Origin: CBDFMG01 sp965221205 [NCBI: bacterium]
Lineage (GTDB): Bacteria; SM23-31
Reading direction: 5' to 3'
DNA length: 64,000 bases
Assembly (NCBI GenBank): GCA_965221205.1
Contig: OZ244870.1
Location: forward strand, 1,116,001-1,180,000
The notes below the pieces were generated by a model, which was not told the DNA's origin, did not search any database, and was given only the letters and a program-made list of their open reading frames with translations. Position numbers and translations under genes: made by a program. Below are positions 61,324-64,000 of this stretch, piece after piece (positions within the stretch are counted from its first letter, which is position 1; the number at the start of each line of letters is the position of its first letter).

Positions 61324-62166
61324 GTGGTGCAGCATCTTTGCACGACTCTCGAGATCTCGCAGCGCCGGGCCTGTAGTGTGTTGGGAGTACCGCGCAGCAC
61401 TCATCAATATCGCCCGATTTCTCCTGCGGATGAACCGGTGTTCGTGCAACGTATGGTCGAGTTGGCCACGCAGTATGGTCGGTATGGTTATCGACGAATT
61501 ACCGCACTGTTACAGCCAGAAGGCTTCAAGGTCAATCATAAGAGAGTGGAGCGTTTGTGGCGTCGAGAAGGATTAAAAGTTCCCCGGAGGCAACCGAAGC
61601 GCAAACGGTTATGGCTCAATGACGGTTCGTGTATTCGGCTGCGACCTGCGTACCGGGATCATGTCTGGAGTTATGACTTCATGCAAGCACGAACCCGAGA
61701 GGGAAGGAGCTATCGTTTGTTAACAATATTAGATGAATACAGTCGGGAGTGTCAGGCAATTGTGGTAGGCAGGAGGCTGACTCACAATGACGTCATAGAA
61801 CATCTTGCAACACTGTTCGTGCAGCGAGGAGTTCCGGTTCACCTGAGAAGTGATAATGGCACAGAGTTCACTGCTCAAGCGGTCCGGACATGGCTCATGC
61901 GCCTGGGAGTAAAAACATTGTATATTGAACCAGGCAGTCCATGGGAGAACGGGTATATTGAGTCGTTCAATGGCAAACTGCGTGATGAAGTGCTCAACCG
62001 GGAAATCTTCGATACCTTACACGAAGCAAAAGTGCTTGTGGAACGCTGGCGAAATGAGTATAATCATAAGAGACCGCATAGTGCCCTCAGATACCGGCCA
62101 CCCGCCCCCGCGAGGCCGTTATACCACCGGATTCGGTCTCAAGGCCAATGGATAATACAACAATGA
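61324..62166 (+). CDS. IS3 transposase OrfB (rve integrase)
   Basis: 280 residues in this frame, which also extends back to the slippery site. HTH_21 region (YGRYGYRRITALLQPEGFKVNHKRVERLWRREGLKVP), then the DDE core: Asp in DHVWSYDFMQARTREG, Asp in HLRSDNGTEFTAQAV, Glu in GSPWENGYIESFNGKLRDEVLN, and the ending EWRNEYNHKRPHSAL-like (RWRNEYNHKRPHSALRYRPP). Frame intact, so the element may still be active. Confidence 0.93.
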   Translation: MVQHLCTTLEISQRRACSVLGVPRSTHQYRPISPADEPVFVQRMVELATQYGRYGYRRITALLQPEGFKVNHKRVERLWRREGLKVPRRQPKRKRLWLNDGSCIRLRPAYRDHVWSYDFMQARTREGRSYRLLTILDEYSRECQAIVVGRRLTHNDVIEHLATLFVQRGVPVHLRSDNGTEFTAQAVRTWLMRLGVKTLYIEPGSPWENGYIESFNGKLRDEVLNREIFDTLHEAKVLVERWRNEYNHKRPHSALRYRPPAPARPLYHRIRSQGQWIIQQ

Positions 62167-62221
62167 ATATATCGATGAATTGACTAACTTAAAAAGTGGC
62201 CCAAACATTAGGGGCAGGTCA

Positions 62222-62856
62222 CATTGAAACGATGGATATAATGCGCTCTATTCAGCCGGACATCATGATTAACAACCGGCTGGGTGTCGGTACTGTTGAC
62301 TATTTTACACCGGAAATGTTCATCCCTTCGCCGGAAGAAGCCAAAGCGCTTGGTAATTTCGAAACCTGCATAACAATCAACAATATATGGTTTCATAATA
62401 AGAATGAAACAAACTGGAAGATCCCGAAAGAAATTGTCTGGGAAGATGACTAACGGAGAGATCGATCCGGTTGATGCGCACATCCTCACAGGAGCCGGGA
62501 GACGGATTCACACGTACGGTGAATCTATCTTCGGTACTCAGGCAAGTCCGGTTCCCCACCCGGAGTGGGGTCGTATTACGATGCTCACCCTGCCCAACGG
62601 AAATACCTGTTTGTATCTTCATGTTTTTATTTGGTCGGAAACAGCCTGACATGACCGGTGGGGTGATGAGCTGATTGTTGAAGGTTTAAGCAACCGTCCT
62701 GTACAGACATATGCCATGTCTACTATTCCGCAAAGGAATTTTAATGCTTCCCGCAGAGGCAATTCAATAGTAATAGAGCTTACCGGAAAAGCTCCAGACA
62801 TATCCACGAGTGTGCTTGTGCTCGATGTGGAAGGTCCGGTCGGAACATCAAATTAA
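62222..62856 (+). pseudogene. GH29 alpha-L-fucosidase C-terminal remnant
   Basis: MDIMRSIQPDIMINNRLGVGTVDYFTPEMFIPSP and FETCITINNIWFHNKNETNWK match the latter half of the GH29 catalytic domain. The N-terminal part is lost at the IS3 right end. After WED an internal gap removes about 25 residues (where the family has the GGNYLLNIGP region). VDAHILTGAGRRIHTYGESIFGT and WGRITML follow in another frame, then an in-frame TGA near 62648, and the C-terminal beta domain DELIVEGLSNRPV to VEGPVGTSN at 62856. A dead gene; it once cleaved fucosyl residues from glycans. Confidence 0.82.
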
Positions 62857-63055
62857 AAATGAAAGATTAAAAAACAGCCTCAATTCCATACGGGTTAGGC
62901 TGTATAGCAATAAACCCTCCTTATATGTGCAAATAAAGTTTTAATCGTTGTCTATATTATATTGGAGGAGAGTTACCTGGATTACTACCTTTCGGAGGAG
63001 GTGCGAAAATAAGATTTGGATAAACCAAATCTATCCCTTAGTTTTTAACCGAAAG

Positions 63056-63079
63056 TGTCCAACATGTTCTGATGATGTA
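63056..63079 (+). promoter_or_regulatory. Recurrent upstream motif before M28 paralogue 7
   Basis: TGTCCAACATGTTCTGATGATGTAAA, the block B motif, ends about 22 bases before the ATG of the M28 gene, close to the 25-base distance seen for the minus-strand copy before paralogue 5. The leading ATCCCTTAGTTTTTA also matches the copies at 50298 and 56785. Confidence 0.45.
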
Positions 63080-63100
63080 AACTCAATCAGGAATTACACA

Positions 63101-64000
63101 ATGAAAACTCCATATAATTTTATAGCAAGTCTATATTTGTTGCTTATAATAGTATGTTCTGTATCTGCACAAGAGCCGGTCTACTGGGATATTGTGAATA
63201 AAATCATGGATGAAGCATTCGAACATTCCCAGATAATGGAGAACGCCAGCTGGCTCACTGACGTATTTGGCCCCCGGCATGTGAAAACGCCTGCATATTT
63301 TGAAGCCGCAGAATGGGCAAAAAATAAATTAGAAGAATATGGTCTCGCAAATGCACGTCTGGAGCCGTACGAGTTTGGGATTGGTTGGGAGAATAAATAT
63401 ACTTCTGTCCACATGATGGCTCCCCAGTATATGCCGATCATCGCCTATCCTGCACCGTGGTCTGCCGGCACGGATGGAAAAGTACGGGGGCAGGTTGTTT
63501 ACATTAATTTTGATGACATCACCTCTGAATTGGATTTGGAACAATACCGCGGAAAATTACAAAATTCTATTATTTTCACAAGACCGATACAGAAGTTGTC
63601 GCCACATTATGAATCATTAGCAACGAAATTTACGGATGATCAGCTTGATGAGATGGCGAAGATTCCCATTGGCCCCCGGGCCGCTGAAGAGCGGCGTGCA
63701 CAAAGACTCGGTAAAAAGAGACTTTCCCGAAAGCAGATCATTGAATTTGTATTAAACGAAGGTGCACGGGCAATTGTCCGCACTGATGGGAGAAGAGACT
63801 TCGGCACCGTCGAAGCCGGAGTTGTTGGCTTTACTTTAGAAACCAGTCCGTGGGAGGAAAACTCCCCGCCTAATCCAACGGAGTTGGTCATTGCAGCAGA
63901 ACAATATAACAGGATACTGCGCATACTGGAAAAGAGCATTCCCGTTGAGATGGAAGTTGAGCTCAGGGTAAATTTTGTCAGAGGGAATTCAAACGATTAC
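63101..64000 (+). CDS. Secreted M28-type protein, 3' end beyond window (paralogue 7)
   Basis: The ATG at 63101 gives a signal peptide (…VCSVSAQ) and 300 codons to the window edge. VVDKIMDEAF-like NKIMDEAFEHSQIMENASWLTDVFGPRHVKTP, YTSVHMMAPQYMPIIAYPAPWSAGTDGK, DQLDEMAKIPIGPR and AEQYNRILRILEKSIPVEMEVELRV match the N-terminal and PA-like parts of the other paralogues. The metal-binding core lies outside the window, so its catalytic residues cannot be read. Confidence 0.87.
   Translation, partial: MKTPYNFIASLYLLLIIVCSVSAQEPVYWDIVNKIMDEAFEHSQIMENASWLTDVFGPRHVKTPAYFEAAEWAKNKLEEYGLANARLEPYEFGIGWENKYTSVHMMAPQYMPIIAYPAPWSAGTDGKVRGQVVYINFDDITSELDLEQYRGKLQNSIIFTRPIQKLSPHYESLATKFTDDQLDEMAKIPIGPRAAEERRAQRLGKKRLSRKQIIEFVLNEGARAIVRTDGRRDFGTVEAGVVGFTLETSPWEENSPPNPTELVIAAEQYNRILRILEKSIPVEMEVELRVNFVRGNSNDY

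Larger units (their letters stand above)
60941..62221 (+). mobile_element. IS3-family insertion sequence
   Basis: About 1.28 kb bounded by imperfect inverted ends: TGACCTTGCCCC at 60941 and, read on the other strand, TGACCTGCCCC from 62221. It carries orfA and orfB with a slippery site between. Flanking bases (ATCTT left, CATTG right) show no target duplication. With different broken genes on the two sides, this points to recombination or deletion after insertion. Confidence 0.82.

Noticed and set aside
1-64000. CRISPR arrays, tRNA and rRNA genes
   Set aside because: No regularly spaced repeats, no cloverleaf with a GTTCGAATC-type T-arm and no rRNA-like stretch were noticed on reading; a tRNAscan or cmscan run would be needed to be certain.

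Overview
The window looks like a bacterial chromosome segment of moderate GC from an FCB-type lineage. Marinimicrobia, Ignavibacteria or KSB1-like groups are plausible. The assignment rests on protein style (many secreted or lipoprotein peptidase paralogues of a kind common there) and on a 'CATTTCGACC...' intergenic repeat, not on a marker gene. No rRNA, tRNA or CRISPR array was seen.

1-12.9 kb is a complete, well-conserved branched-chain amino acid locus. A truncated ilvD lies on the minus strand. Divergent from it runs a plus-strand series ilvB-ilvN-ilvC-cimA-leuA-leuC-leuD-leuB-ilvA. Two routes to 2-oxobutyrate are encoded: citramalate (cimA) and threonine (ilvA). In front of ilvB lies an unannotated 55-codon ORF whose last 29 residues are about half Leu/Ile/Val. 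It is followed by RNA segments that can pair in mutually exclusive ways, so I read it as a candidate leader-peptide attenuator. LeuA lacks its C-terminal regulatory domain.

13.2-36 kb is an accessory region for peptide and amino acid use: a secreted amidohydrolase, an AT-rich restriction-modification pair (the methyltransferase carries a C-terminal SNase-like domain), an NSS amino acid transporter, a broken esterase, a serine dehydratase, a tandemly duplicated lipoprotein, an aldo/keto reductase, five M28-type secreted proteins and a DUF885-type lipoprotein. A sixth complete M28 paralogue is at 41.9 kb and a seventh, partial one runs off the right end. All six complete copies keep the five metal ligands but have replaced both catalytic carboxylates (HxD to HLQ, EE to HE or HD).

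34-63 kb is strikingly decayed: UPF0316, TfoX, cfa, three M24-like genes, a helical-repeat protein, an SDR, an F420/NADP-type oxidoreductase, a BNR/sortilin-type protein, an SDH-type protease and a GH29 fucosidase all carry frameshifts, nonsense codons or internal deletions. Between them lie three separate IS1595-type transposase remnants and one intact-looking IS3 element. Intact islands within it are an SSS symporter, an M28 protein, one M24-like protein and an orphan TRAP substrate-binding lipoprotein. A short motif recurs in front of several secreted-protein genes and may be a shared promoter.
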